The position numbers were made by a program, and so were the translations under genes. From Rhabdophis nuchalis (lineage: Eukaryota; Chordata; Lepidosauria; Squamata; Natricidae), in the NCBI GenBank assembly GCA_039707465.1, contig CM077644.1:102005375-102069374 (forward strand): a stretch of DNA of 64,000 bases. The letters run 5' to 3'. The notes beneath the pieces were generated by a model that had not been told where the DNA came from, searched no databases, and worked only from the letters and a program-made list of their open reading frames with translations. Positions 11,533-22,404 of this stretch are shown one piece after another. Position 1 is the first letter of the stretch. Each line of letters begins with the position of its first letter.

Positions 11533-12873
11533 TATTCCTCCGGCTTTCATATTCATATATACAGTTTATGAATTTGAACAATGAACAATTATATATACAC
11601 ACACACTGTGTGTATATGTAATTGTTCTGTATGCACAAAATGCTCTAGTCATAATAAACACCATATTTACAGTTAAATCAGTGTAATAGGAATCAGAGGC
11701 ATTTATTTATCAGAATGCTATTTTTCCTCACTTTTTCATGATGTGTTGCAATGATCTTTTGCCATCAGTTCTCTTCGATGAGCTAGGTACTTGTAATCCA
11801 CAATGAAAAGAAACAAACATTCCAACCACAAAGTACTCCTGATGATAAAACAACTAGCTTTAATTTGTTCGTCTGAAACAGAGTTACATATTTTCTTCTC
11901 AGAGCTTTAGGAATGCCTAGTGTTCTAAGGTGTTCTTTTCTCTTTGCAAATTGACTCATGAAATAGTTAGAAGAATGCAAATAAAAGTCTTTTACTTCTC
12001 TGACATTCTCGGTGGACATTATTCGGAGGACACATACCTGATTATTATTAGTATCGAATCCGACTTCAGCTTCTGCAGGTTCACTCAGGATAGCCGGTGC
12101 AAATCCATACCTTGCTGAAACGTTCTTTCCAGAGAGACAAACCATCAAGCTTTGAATATAAAACAATGGCAGCTGCGTTTGAAACCAAAGCAGTGTGGGT
12201 TCATTGAAATATAATGCAGGAGTTTTGTGTCTGTCTGCTTTCCTTGCAGCAGGAACTTAGATATACTTTATCACAGCAACTTGCTGCCGCATATTCCATT
12301 TGGGAATGAATCATTGATACCCTGCAGATCTGAGCTAATCTGTTCATCCTTAATTAGCAAGGGCATTAATTTCATGCAGTTGCTATGTGAAACTGGCATG
12401 TTTGGACTCTTAAACATGTTGTGGTATGAAAAGTTACTGATGGCATCTCTCTTTCCAATTACTGGAAAACTACTATTACTTTACAGCTCCCGAGTGAATG
12501 CAGATGATTCACATAGTAGATACTTAATAGCCCATGTCACCTGCCCAGTGTTGGTCAGATCACTATCTTTAGCCTCTGACCAAGTATTTAAGTTGAACTG
12601 CCATTGTAATTCTTCACACACAAAGGATGCATTTACTCCCTTCTAATGTTACATAGAAAGAAGCTTTACACTGCACATTATACAGTTCACTCAAAGCATC
12701 CCCTTCCCTACTAAGGCAGTAATAGGGAAAATTTTAGCCTTAGAGCCACGTTTACACTCTAGGAATTGTAACTAAGGGTATTATGATACCCTGAAGTTAC
12801 GTCTATAATGTTCAATCCATACCCCACCACACCCCACCACACCCCCTTTTTTTCACCTTGGGCTCTTTAAAAG
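11533..12873. other. Unique stretch with two unexplained open frames
   Basis: No repeat is recognised apart from a 45 bp palindrome at 11583-11627 and (ACCCC)-rich copies near 12820-12845. Two open frames are longer than most in the window: 11783-12166 on the minus strand (127 codons) and 12227-12646 on the plus strand (139 codons). I recognise neither product, and neither has a clear promoter or splice context, so they are not called as genes. Confidence 0.4.
11583..11627. repeat. 45 bp palindrome with (CA)n core
   Basis: GAACAATTATATATACACAC is followed by a centre and then the near-complement ending GTAATTGTTC. It is a small perfect-stemmed inverted repeat grown around a CA/TG dinucleotide run. 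No terminal motif or target duplication identifies it as a transposon. Confidence 0.7.
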
Positions 12874-13104
12874 GTTTAAAGCAGTGGTGTCCAAACTTTT
12901 TTCAAAGAGGGCCAGATTGGATGAAGTGAACATGGTGGAGGGCCGAACATTTTTCCGAACATTCTTTGAACCATTACAATTAAATGCAAATAAATTATTT
13001 TATGCCAAGTTAATTGCAAATGACATACTTTTCATTTCATAACATTAAGATCAACTGACAGTTGAGTTTTCACAATGTATTGAAAATAAATTTTTAAAAA
13101 ACTT

Positions 13105-13770
13105 ACCTACCTCTTTCTCTCTTTCTCTCTTTCTTCCTCTCTCTCTCTCCATTTCTCTCGCTCTTTCTCTTTCTTTCTGTCTCTCTCTTTTTCTCTTTCT
13201 TTCTGTCTCTCTTTCTTTCTCTCTCTCTCTTTCTTCCTCTCTCCCTCTCCATTTCTCTCTCTCTCTTTCTCTCTCTCTCTTTCTTTCTGTCTCCCTTTCT
13301 CTCTCACTCTCTCTCTTTCTCTCTCTTTCTTCCTCTCTCTCTCTCTCCATTTCTCTCTCTTTCTCTCTTTCTTTCTCTCTCTCTCTCTTTCTCTTTCCTT
13401 CTCTTTCTCTTTCTTTCTCTCTTTCTCTTTCTCTCTTTCTCTGTCACTCTGTGTGTGTGTGTGTGTGTCTGTCTGTCTGTCTCTCACTCACTTAATCAGT
13501 CTCTATCTATCTGTCTCTCCCTCCCTCTCTCTGTCTCTCCCTGTCTCTGTGTGTGTCACTCTCTCTGATTCTCTCCCTCCCTCCCTCTCTCTGTATGTCT
13601 GTCTCTCTCTCTTTCCCCGTCTGTCTCCGATTCAATCCGATTCCAATTCATTCTCTATCTGTGTCTCTCTCCGTCTCTCTCCCTCCCTCTCTTTCTCTCT
13701 GTCTCTGTCTGTCTCTCTGTCTTTCCCTCCCTCCCCTTCTGTCTCTCTCTGTGTCTGTCAGTCACTCCCT
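13105..13770. repeat. Polypyrimidine (CT/TTTC/CTGT)n tract inside the hAT element
   Basis: About 660 bp, almost entirely C and T on the plus strand, with short TG runs near 13450-13470. Units drift from TTTC and TCTC to CTGT and CCCT. It lies wholly within the target duplications of the surrounding hAT element, so it expanded within the element or was carried with it. Confidence 0.95.
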
Positions 13771-13777
13771 CACCACT

Positions 13778-14203
13778 CGCAGCGGGCGAGGGAGCAGGCG
13801 GGGTGAGCACCCAAGGCTACCGTCATCTTAAGCACCACCGAGGCTGTCGTCAGGCAGGGAAGCCGGTCGCGTCTCCATCGCGGCTCCCTCCGGCAGGCAC
13901 CACGGCTTACGTTCTGAGGCCGCACGTCGGTCTTCCCTGCCTGACGCCCCTGCTGGGCGACCTTGTGCGGCGGGAGCTGCACGTTCTGGGGCTGCGTGGC
14001 TGGGAGGGGGGTGAACACGCCAAGCGGACGTTCTGGGGCTGCACGTTCACCTCCCTCCCAGCTTCGCAGCCCCAGAACGTGCAGCGATGGAGGCGCGACC
14101 GGCTTCCCTGCCTGACGCCCCTGCCGGGCGACAGCCTCGGTGGTGCTTAAGATGACGGTAGCCTTGGGTGCTCACCCCGCCTGCTCCCTCGCCCGCTGCG
14201 GGA
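13778..14203. repeat. Nested GC-rich inverted repeats inside the hAT element
   Basis: The outer arms are 13778-13885 and 14085-14203. Both carry GCAGCGGGCGAGGGAGCAGG and AGCACCCAAGGCTACCGTCA, read in opposite directions. The right arm has about 12 extra bases (CCCCTGCCGGGC). An inner pair lies at about 13977-14025 and 14043-14084 (GCACGTTCTGGGGCTGCGT against its complement). The block is far richer in GC and CpG than its surroundings and could fold into a long two-level hairpin. Confidence 0.85.
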
Positions 14204-14533
14204 GGAGGCGTCCGTAACCTCCGTCCACCTCCCTCCCAGCCACACAGCCCCAGAGACAGAGGGAGGAAGGGAGGGCCACATTTACACAGAGCAGGGAGAG
14301 CTGTTGGAGGGCCGTATTAAACCGACCCCCGGGCCGCAAATGGTCCCTGGGCCTGACTTTGGACATGCCTGGTTTAAAGGATTGAAATTGCAGTTTTAAC
14401 CACCCTCCAGGGAAATTAGTCTGTTTGGGAGGATATTTCAGAGATTCGCTTTGCCCATGTTTGATGGAACATGGTGTGATACCTGAGGGTCACAGGTTTG
14501 TCAGTCTTGCACTGAAAGATGGTTGGTTTAATG

Positions 14534-14807
14534 TAGTGGTGGAATTCAAATTTTTTACTACAGGTTCTGTGGGCATGGCGTGGCTTGGTGGGTGTGATGT
14601 GGGCATGGCGTGGTTTGGTGGGCATGTCAGGGGAAGGATACTGTAAAATTCCTTCCCCACTCCAGGGGAAGGTTATTGCAAAATCCCCATTTCTTCTTGA
14701 TCAACTGGACTTGGGAGGCAGGGAATAGATGGGGGCCAGTCAGAGGTGGTATTTACCGGTTCTCTGAACTACTCAAAATTTCCGCTACCTGCTGAATACC
14801 ATCTCTG
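14534..14807 (-). mobile_element. hAT MITE, 274 bp
   Basis: Flanked by a perfect 8 bp duplication, GTTTAATG (14526-14533 and 14808-14815). Read on the minus strand it begins CAGAGATGGTATTCAGCAGG and ends with CCACCACTA. The interior includes two tandem 30 bp units beginning GTGGGCATGGCGTGG. A relative with the same ends lies at 54454-54750 on the plus strand. No coding capacity. Confidence 0.9.
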
Positions 14808-14815
14808 GTTTAATG

Positions 14816-15162
14816 ACTAGAAGTATTAGCTCAGCAGATATTCTTTCTGTGCTACATTGGACTTTGGGCCCATAAGAAGGCTTCTTCCCACATACCATCT
14901 CTGTTTCTTCAAGGATGATGATTGGATTCCAGCACAATGCTAGGTGATGGACACTAGAAGATGCTGGATTTTTTTTCATCACACAAAGGGGAACCAGTCA
15001 GTGTGCAATCCCAAACAGTGAGCCAATAATGGCCTTTGGTCTCACAATAGTCAGTTTGTGGCAATAGTTTCTGATGAGAGATGTGATTGCTATCAGACCC
15101 TTGAGATGTTGTATTGATGATAAACTCTGGACTCCTGTTGAGCTGCCATCTGTCAGCTCAAC
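14816..15162. other. Unassigned sequence next to an L2 fragment
   Basis: No gene. The L2 frame on the minus strand reads through from 15163 into this stretch until a stop at 14998. The residues after YADDTQLYIS are therefore not L2-derived. Confidence 0.5.
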
Positions 15163-15963
15163 AGATATATACAGCTGCGTATCATCAGCGTAGAGGTGGT
15201 ACTCTACCCCGAAACCACGGATGATCTCGCCCAGCAGCTTCATATATGTGTTGAACAGGAGAGGCGAGAGGACCGACCCCTGAGGCACCCCACAGGTGAG
15301 GGGTCTTGAGGTCGACCTCTGCCCTCCTGCCAACACAAATTGCGATCGACTGGAGAGGTAGGAGGAGAACCACCGTAACACGGTGCCCCTCACCCCCAAC
15401 CCCTCCAGCCGATGTAATAGGATACCATGGTCGATGGTATCAAAAACTGCTGAGAGGTTTAATAGGACCAGGATGGAGGAACAACCCCTATCTCTGGCCC
15501 TCCAGAGATCATCCACCAACGCGACCAGTGCCGTCTCGGTGCTGTGCCCGGGCCGGAAGCTGGACTGGCGCGGGTCCAGATAATCAATTTCCTCCAGATG
15601 ACGGGGGAACTGTTGTGCCACCACACTCTCTACAACCTTCGCCAGAAAGTGAAGGTTGGAGACCGGACGGTAATTTACCAACAATACTGGGTCCAGAGAG
15701 GGCTTCTTGAGGAGGGGTCTCACCATCGCCTCTTTCAAGACGGTTGGCAAGAACCCCTCACTCAAGGAAGCGTTGACCACCTCCTGGAGCCAGCCTCATG
15801 TAACCTCCCAGGATGCCAGTACAAGCCAGGAGGGACACGGGTCCAATAAACATGTGGTAGCTCGCAGTCGCCCACGTAACCTGTCCATATCTTCGGAAGT
15901 AACAGAGTCAAACTCTTCCCACAAAACTGTCTCAGGATCTGCCTCGGGGCATCCCACTGGGCC
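15163..15963 (-). mobile_element. L2-clade LINE fragment: reverse transcriptase core
   Basis: The minus-strand frame 15780-14998 (260 codons) carries the L2 reverse transcriptase: NYRPVSNLHFLAKVVE, FRPGHSTETALVALVDDLW, motif A as LLNLSAVFDTIDH, motif B GVPQGSVLSPLLF, and the catalytic YADD in YADDTQLYIS. In motif A the usual aspartate of LLDLSAAFD is an asparagine at the first D, while the catalytic FD is kept. The fragment lacks both the N-terminal endonuclease and everything after YADD. It is therefore broken at both ends, which simple 5' truncation does not explain. The upstream part to 15963 continues as in the 62945-63130 region. An inactive remnant. Confidence 0.92.
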
Positions 15964-16983
15964 ACAGGCTTTGCTTTTAATGTTTTTGATAGATGAGGAA
16001 AGAAATGGCTATTTAGGCACAGGCCTGGTGATCAGTGCTCTGGATTCAGTTATTCACCAGAACGAGCAGCTGCATGTGCCCATAGTATCAGCTGCATGTG
16101 CCCATAGTACCTTGTTATACAATTAAATCCATAAATAATCAAAATAGTCCAGATCTGTTGCAGGTATATTTTGACAAGAATTAGAACATAAAAAGTACAC
16201 CATTTGGATATTTTTGAATGAGGCCATTGGTCAAGCAAGTTAATATTCTAAGCAGCCAGCATTTTTGCAAATACTGTATGATACCTAGATTTATTGAGTT
16301 CATATGTTCCAGTTTCTTGTAGCTGGAGAAGATGTGCATTGAGCTTAGTATTCTCTACATGCAAAACATTTTTTTCTTTAACTACTAGGCTACATAGATT
16401 ACTATGGGCTACAGAGTTTTACAGCACACATAGATTTTTAAACAGAAGTCAGGGGAACATTTTTAAAAATGGGAAAATTAAATCTCAGAAGGACATTCTA
16501 CTGAGATCAAGCACTGTGTTTATCTTAATGTATTTTAGCATGCATAATTAGATTTTTAAATATTGCAGCAGCCTCTGGAGCCTTAGATTAATAGGGAATG
16601 TATATGCAAACATAGTGCATAGAATTTCTGCTTTATGTCTAAATTTGAGCATATAATCAACTCCCTGAAAAAGTGGTGTGTTTTGATTTACAGTCTACGT
16701 ACGTACATTTGAAAATACTGCTGTTGAATGTGAATGATGTGATTCATTATACCATTATCCAAGACTTGCCTTGGGTACATAGAGTGAAGAATTGTCTTGT
16801 GCCGCATATAAAATACATAATATAGTTAATGTATATGAATCACAAACTTTATTTTTTTTATAAATCTTGTGGGGCTGCATTACTAGCTGTCCAAGGCTTC
16901 ATGTGGTTTGTGGGTCACGGGTTGGACATGTCTAGTATAACCCAAGTTGCATTTCATTGTCTGTGCAGAGGGACAGATTTCTC
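15964..16983. other. AT-rich stretch, no gene seen
   Basis: No exon recognised. A 23-25 bp tandem pair (CAGCTGCATGTGCCCATAGTA) lies at about 16067-16112. At 16880-16945 a GGGTTGGACATGTCTAGTA end resembles the right terminus of the hAT at 12882-14371, but its partner end was not found. Confidence 0.45.
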
Positions 16984-17439
16984 TTTATTTATTTTATTTT
17001 TATTTAATTAAATGTATACCCCGCCCTTCTCCGAAGAGGACCCAGGGCGGCGTACAGGAATTTAAAAACACATACAAAATGTCACAATACAAAATTTAAA
17101 AAACTTATTAAATAACCATCCTGCGCTAAAATCCAATTAAAATTCCCCAAAATTAAAACTATCTAAAATAGTCACAGCGGAGGTTACGTTAGGCCGGCTT
17201 GGTGAAAGAAATGTGTCTTTAGACACTGGCGGAAGAGGCGGAGGTCCGAGATGGTGTGAAGTTCAGGGGGTAGGTCGTTCCACAGAGCAGGGCCCGCCAC
17301 AGAGAAGGCCCTTCCCCTAGGTGTCACCAGTCGGCATTGTCCGGCCGCCGGCACCCTGAGAAGGCCCTCTCTGTGGGAGCGGATCGGTCGAAGGGATGTA
17401 AGGGGCAGGAGACGGTCTCGCATATAACTAGGTCCCGAG
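16984..17439 (-). mobile_element. L2-clade LINE, 3' end with intact ORF2 C-terminus
   Basis: Minus-strand 5'-truncated L2. The frame from 17439 down to 17184 reads through the conserved end of ORF2 (RDRLLPLTSLRPIRSHREGL, PALWNDLPPEL, HQAGLT) to a stop. It is followed by a 3' UTR with the signature GCCGCCCTGGGTCC and an AT-rich tail at 16984-17010. The subfamily differs from the 2093 and 61350 copies and matches the two tandem copies at 34075-35313. Confidence 0.9.
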
Positions 17440-19038
17440 TCTTCTGTATTACTAGCTAACACTGTGGTCTGGTTTGTGGGTAGCAGCAACAGAAGGTAAG
17501 ACAATCATATAGCATCAGATTAGAAAACCCCAACTGAGTGTTCCCAACTAAAAAGGAAAAAGAAAAAAGAAAAGAAAAACCATTATCACCACAATAAACT
17601 CTCAGGTGATTGGAAAGCTAGAATATCAGGAAGAGAGGTTTTATTTAGTATCCCTAATGTATTACATTTCTGTGAGTTATGATTTCTTGAAGTAATTCCC
17701 CAGTGACCTGCCTGCAGTCTGAAGGACAGTATCTGTTTTTAAAATATCAGATGCTCAAATCTTCTTAAACTGACTTTTATAGACTTACTTTCACATTAGG
17801 AGCTGCTTGATGTTGTTCCTATGTGAATAGTACATTGTAGTTATAATTCCATTAGAGGCTTTAAGATTCTTGCTATAATATTCCTGCTATGCTGTACAGT
17901 ACTAAGTTGTTTTAAACTGAAATGTTTTAGTATGCGTGTGCTGGCTGCCTGTTTTAGTTTAGTGTCTGTTTTAAGTGTTTGTTTTGTTCCTTTATATTTT
18001 TGGAGTTGAATATTTAAACATTGATTGCATGTTTAAAACTAACTTTACTGCATATCATCATGAGAATAATTTTCTGTTGGGCCACTAATACATGTTTACA
18101 AATACATTTTAGAACTACTGCAGGGACATTCCGTTGCATAATATTTTATAATCTGACATTGTAAAATTGACATTTGTCCTCTTGCCAAATTGTTTCAAGT
18201 CAAATATTCAAAATGTACAGATAAGATTATATAGAGCTATTCCTCCATCTATCTAATCATGGTGCAAATATGCTTCTGTCACTGTTTTTTCCCTGTAATG
18301 TCTTCATGACATTACCTTTGTCTTCTTTCCAGCCCCAAAATTAAAACAGGTCAAAGTTGTATTCAGTTATTCAATTTCTAAAGTAGTGTTTCCCTTCTTC
18401 TCCTGAAACAATTTCTTGCTGTGGAAATGTTCTGAAATAGTTTGTTAATGATGTGCATATCAGAACACCCAGTGGCTCTGAGCCAGTTTAAGCTTCAGTG
18501 GAACTACTGTTTCCCTTCTGGTTGCTGGGCACTGCATCTACAGACATTTGGTTTGGGCTGGGAGAAACTAAAAACTTGGTTTCCATAGCATATGTCCATC
18601 TAAAGTGTGACTTGTGCTTTCCAAGACTTAAATGGTGTGGTGGAACCAGCTTGCACCGGGTCATGAAAGCTGATTATTAATTATTCTGAAATTTTGCAAG
18701 CTGTTTGAGAGAAAAGCTGAGACATGATAACTAACCTACTGCTCAGTTCTGCAGCTAGCAACATGGCATGACGCTAGCAGTGGAGCCAGCAGATGGGATG
18801 TTCAATAATACCACCAGCTTCTTTGGTGCATTCTGAAATAATGTTACACTTGTATTAGAAAGTCTTTTGATGCACATAAAATTGACTTAAACCTGGAAAG
18901 AATAGTGCCAATTATATTTTGTTCATTCTATCAATAAATGAATTAGAGGTTTACTGCAGCTTCTGTTGACTGGGAACTTTACATGATCATCCTTTTTGCT
19001 GTTTTGTAGTCATTTTGCCTACTCCATGGTCTTCTTAC
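17440..19038. other. AT-rich stretch, no gene seen
   Basis: About 1.6 kb with no recognised repeat or coding region. A small frame at 18498-18680 has no features. Confidence 0.45.
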
Positions 19039-20270
19039 AGGTTAACCCGCACATGTCCAGCTTCTGCCCTGGGCACAGCACTGAGACGGTGTTGGTTGCG
19101 CTGATAGATGATCTTTGGAGGGCCAGAGACAGAGGTCATTCCTCTGTCCTAGTCCTGTTAGACCTCTCAGCGGCTTTCGATACCATCGATCACGATATCC
19201 TATTGCACCGACTGGAGAGATTGGGACGGGGGTGCACTGTACTGCAGTGGTTCTCCTCCTACATCTCTGGTTGATCGCAGTTTGTGTTGACGGGGGGAGA
19301 GAGGTCGACATCGAGGCCCCTAATATGTGGGGTGCCTCAGGGGTCGGTCCTCTCGCCCCTCCTGTTCAACATCTACATGAAGCCGCTGGGTGAGATCATC
19401 CGTGGTTTAGGGGTAGAATACCACCAGTATGCTGATGATACTCAGTTGTACATATCTACCCCCAACCACCCCAGCGATGCCGTCGAAGTGATGTCCTGGT
19501 GTTTGGAAGCCGTGCGGCTCTGGATGGGAAGTAACAAACTACGGCTCAACCCATCCAAGACCGAGTGGCTTTGGTTCCCAGCGTACCAACATAGCCAGCT
19601 GATCCCATCGCTGGTTATTGGGGGCGAATCACTAGCCCCCGTTGAAAAAGCCCATAACTTAGGCGTCCTCTTGGATTCGCGGCTGTCCTTAGATAGCCAT
19701 ATAGCAGCCGTGACCAAGGGGGCTTTTTACCAGGTACGTCTGATACGCCAGTTACGTTCCTTTCTTAACCGGGATGCCCTCTGCACTGTCACTCAAGCAC
19801 TCGTGACATCCCGCCTAGACTATTGCAACGCTCTCTACATGGGGCTCCCCTTGAGGTACATCCGGAGGCTCCAGTTGGTACAGAGTGCGGCCGCGCGAGG
19901 AATCATGGGAGCCTCTCGATGCTCCCATATAACACCTCTCCTACGCGAGCTGCATTGGCTACCGGTGGCCTTCCGGGTTCACTTCAAGGTGCTTGTCACC
20001 ATCTTTAAATCGCTCCATGGCTCGGGGCCTAGTTACTTGCGGAACCGTCTCCTACCACATACCTCCCACCGACCGATTCGCTCCCAGGGGGAGGGCCTCC
20101 TCAGGGTGCCGACCGCCAGTCAATGCCGGCTGTCAGCATCCAGGGGTAGGGCCTTCTCTGTGGCAGGGCCCACCCTCTGGAACGACCTGCCCCCGACCTT
20201 CGCACTATCACGGACCTTCCCCTCTTTCGCCGCTCACTCAAGAGTCATTTCTTCCAGCAAGCTGGACTAG
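19039..20270 (+). pseudogene. L2 ORF2 remnant: reverse transcriptase and C-terminal region
   Basis: The frame keeps LVLLDLSAAFDTIDHDILL (motif A), CGVPQGSVLSPLLFNIYMKP (motif B) and YADDTQLYIS (motif C, catalytic YADD). It also keeps the C-terminal segment with TSRLDYCNALYMGLP, LLRELHWLPVAFRVHFK and FSVAGPTLWNDLPP. A TGA at 19272-19274 interrupts it in the context SG-stop-SQF, where other copies have arginine (CGA); this fits CpG decay. Near 20190 a small deletion shifts the frame, so the last 30 or so residues no longer match the AGL ending. Without the stop and frameshift it would be about 410 codons. No endonuclease is present, so it cannot act alone. Confidence 0.92.
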
Positions 20271-20471
20271 CCTAGAATTTTAGACCTCATATACGCCAAA
20301 ACTCCAACCAAACTAGTAAATGGTTAATAGGTTAATGGGAATTTTAGTACAAGTTAATTTAATTAATTTTAATTCTTTTATTGTATATGTTATTATTTAT
20401 TATGGTAGATTTATTTGTACACCGCCCTGAGTCCATTTCGATGGAGATAGGTGCGATTTACAACTCGAAAA

Positions 20472-20506
<35 letters not shown>
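19039..20506 (+). mobile_element. L2-clade LINE, 1.47 kb, RT core to 3' tail
   Basis: A 5'-truncated L2 that starts inside the reverse transcriptase (consensus segment FRPGHSTETA) and runs to a 3' UTR ending in an (AAAT)n tail at about 20465-20510. The 3' UTR signature (CACCGCCCTGAGTCC, then CGATGGAGATAGGTGCG) differs from the other L2 copies in the window, so this is a third subfamily. Codons are largely intact. The breaks are one stop and one late frameshift, described with the reading frame. Confidence 0.93.

Positions 20507-20510
<4 letters not shown>
20463..20510 (+). repeat. (AAAT)n at an L2 3' tail
   Basis: About eleven AAAT/TAAA units directly after the L2 3' UTR. They are the LINE tail, possibly lengthened by slippage. 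Confidence 0.95.
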
Positions 20511-22404
20511 CCATTGTCACTTGCTGCCAGCACTACTTTTGTAGTCATTGTCAAGAACAGAGTTTGCTTGTTATGGATTATTTTCTCCCTGCTTTATTTT
20601 GCACTGCTTCTCTGCGCCTTGACCTGTCAGCCAGGTTGTTTTTGGACACAGGTTCAGCACCCAGGATATGTGGATTGAAATAGTCTGACTGACAGGTAAC
20701 AGAGATAGAGCACTTTGGGGACAACATTGATGACCACATTCCATTTGTGAAACAACTTGATGGGAGATTAACCAACATTTTATACTGGCTCCACCTCACT
20801 TCACCTATGTTTAGGAGAATGATTGGTGTTTCCCCCCCCTTCTCTCACTGGCAGTTGATATTTGGTGAAAGAGAAAATGCAACCATGGTTATCCCCTCCT
20901 TGTTTTCCTTAACTTGTCCTTCATTAAAACAGTAAAAACAGAACCATGCCTTTTCTAGTGTAATTTAGTTTATGCAGTGAAGTTTATGCTGGCACACATT
21001 TCTACCGACTCACAGACTGGAGGATAGCCTGTTAACACAGCCCTCTGGATGTCTTTATGGTCAAATCATCACATAACTATGTTTAATTTCTCATTTAAAG
21101 TTGTTAACTAGGCCTGAAGATGTGTCCCTCTAAACAAGAGAAGTGGTTCAAGAGCACCAAGCTGGCAAGAGGATTAGGGTTTATAATGTGCTACCTTTGT
21201 CATCAGAACATAGTTCAAATTAATGCAGAGCTGAAATTCCAAGAAAGCACCCCAACTACCTTAACCCTTCCTTCAACAACGATGCTACACTATTGGGTTA
21301 TACAGTTTTAATCCCAGAGGAGTTGTCTCTTGACATTAAACTGTCCAAATAGTATTTATATCTAGGGCTGCCTTGCAAGATCACTTAACCCTGCACAGCA
21401 GTTTAAAAGTAGTTAATGACAGCTCCAGCTTGACTTGTCCCTTATGAATGATCACATAAGTTCGACCTGTGCTGTCATGGTTTATGGAGGAAGGCAGTTT
21501 GTCCATAGCCCGCTGCTTCAGCCCAAGCAGGTAATTTGAAATGAAATGAGACAGTTTCTACAAGCAGATTGATTTGGGAATCTTGCCTGTTCTTCCCTTT
21601 GACCCTTGATAAGTTGACACTACAAAGATTGTGACTTTAAAAAATGATTGGGTGCAAATACATTTAGGTAGATGATTTACCACATGTTAAAGCAAGGACA
21701 GTGCATCCAGAGTGAAGCGCTCGACAGGAAGGTAATTGTGAACTTTAACAACTCATGTTTTATGTTTTTTTGTATTTCATTAATTATTTGACCAGATGAA
21801 TCCACTGATAAGTAGATAGAGTGCGATGTTGGTAGCCACTTTTGGAGAGATTTCAGTTTTGGTGATTGGTTAACACAGAACTGTGTAACCATTAAATGCC
21901 TCTTCCCACTGTGGCAATCCTGTTGAAGCCTGTGGCATTTGGTCAGTTAGAATGGCAGAAAACTGAAAAGAAAGGGTTAAGTCTCAAGATAATGTAGTAT
22001 GAGTTGCTCTTTGAAAAACTATGAATTCCCAGCTCTGACTCACTTTTAAGTCCGCCTTCTCGAAATGCTTTTACAAACATCCGATAATGGAACACTGAAT
22101 ATGTATTCCCCGAGAACAATGCCAGAAACAGCAATAATGACAACAAGGAACCTCTGTTACAGATGCAAAATATTTATTGCAGCTAATTAAAAATAGCCAG
22201 GAGGGAGGGGACACACACACAGTGAATGTAGAGCTGCAATTCCTGTCTTGGCATCTTCAGTAGGACAGGAAAAAGTCCTGCCTGAAGATGTGGAGGATTG
22301 CTTCTAGCCTGTATTAAGAATACTGGACTGGAGAAGTTAATAGAGACTGAAACAGGCCATTTCTTAAATTCCTATTAGCTTTTCAGTGTTGCTTCACAGA
22401 CAGC
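20511..22404. other. Unique AT-rich stretch, no gene seen
   Basis: No repeat family recognised. The section at about 21400-21640 is less AT-rich and free of obvious repeats. I see no exon. Confidence 0.45.

Larger units (their letters stand above)
12882..14371. mobile_element. hAT element, 1.49 kb, non-autonomous, with polypyrimidine tract
   Basis: The left terminus is CAGTGGTGTCCAAAC and the right terminus is the near-complement of CAGGCATGTCCAAAG. They are bounded by a perfect 8 bp target duplication, GTTTAAAG (12874-12881 and 14372-14379). No transposase is encoded. The body is in three parts: about 220 bp of terminal sequence (GGGCCAGATTGG, GGAGGGCCGAAC), a 650 bp CT/TTTC polypyrimidine tract, and a GC-rich block made of nested inverted repeats. 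The long Arg/Glu-rich and Ser/Leu-rich frames here come from the CT tract and are not proteins. A decayed right end of a related element may lie at about 16880-16945. Confidence 0.92.

Noticed and set aside
13051..13487. Long Arg/Glu/Lys-rich minus frames and Ser/Leu-rich plus frames
   Set aside because: They are translations of the CT/TTTC tract inside the hAT element and do not represent proteins.
14172..14366. Open frame at the right end of the hAT element
   Set aside because: Overlaps the inverted repeat arm and the terminal sequence; no transposase-like residues.
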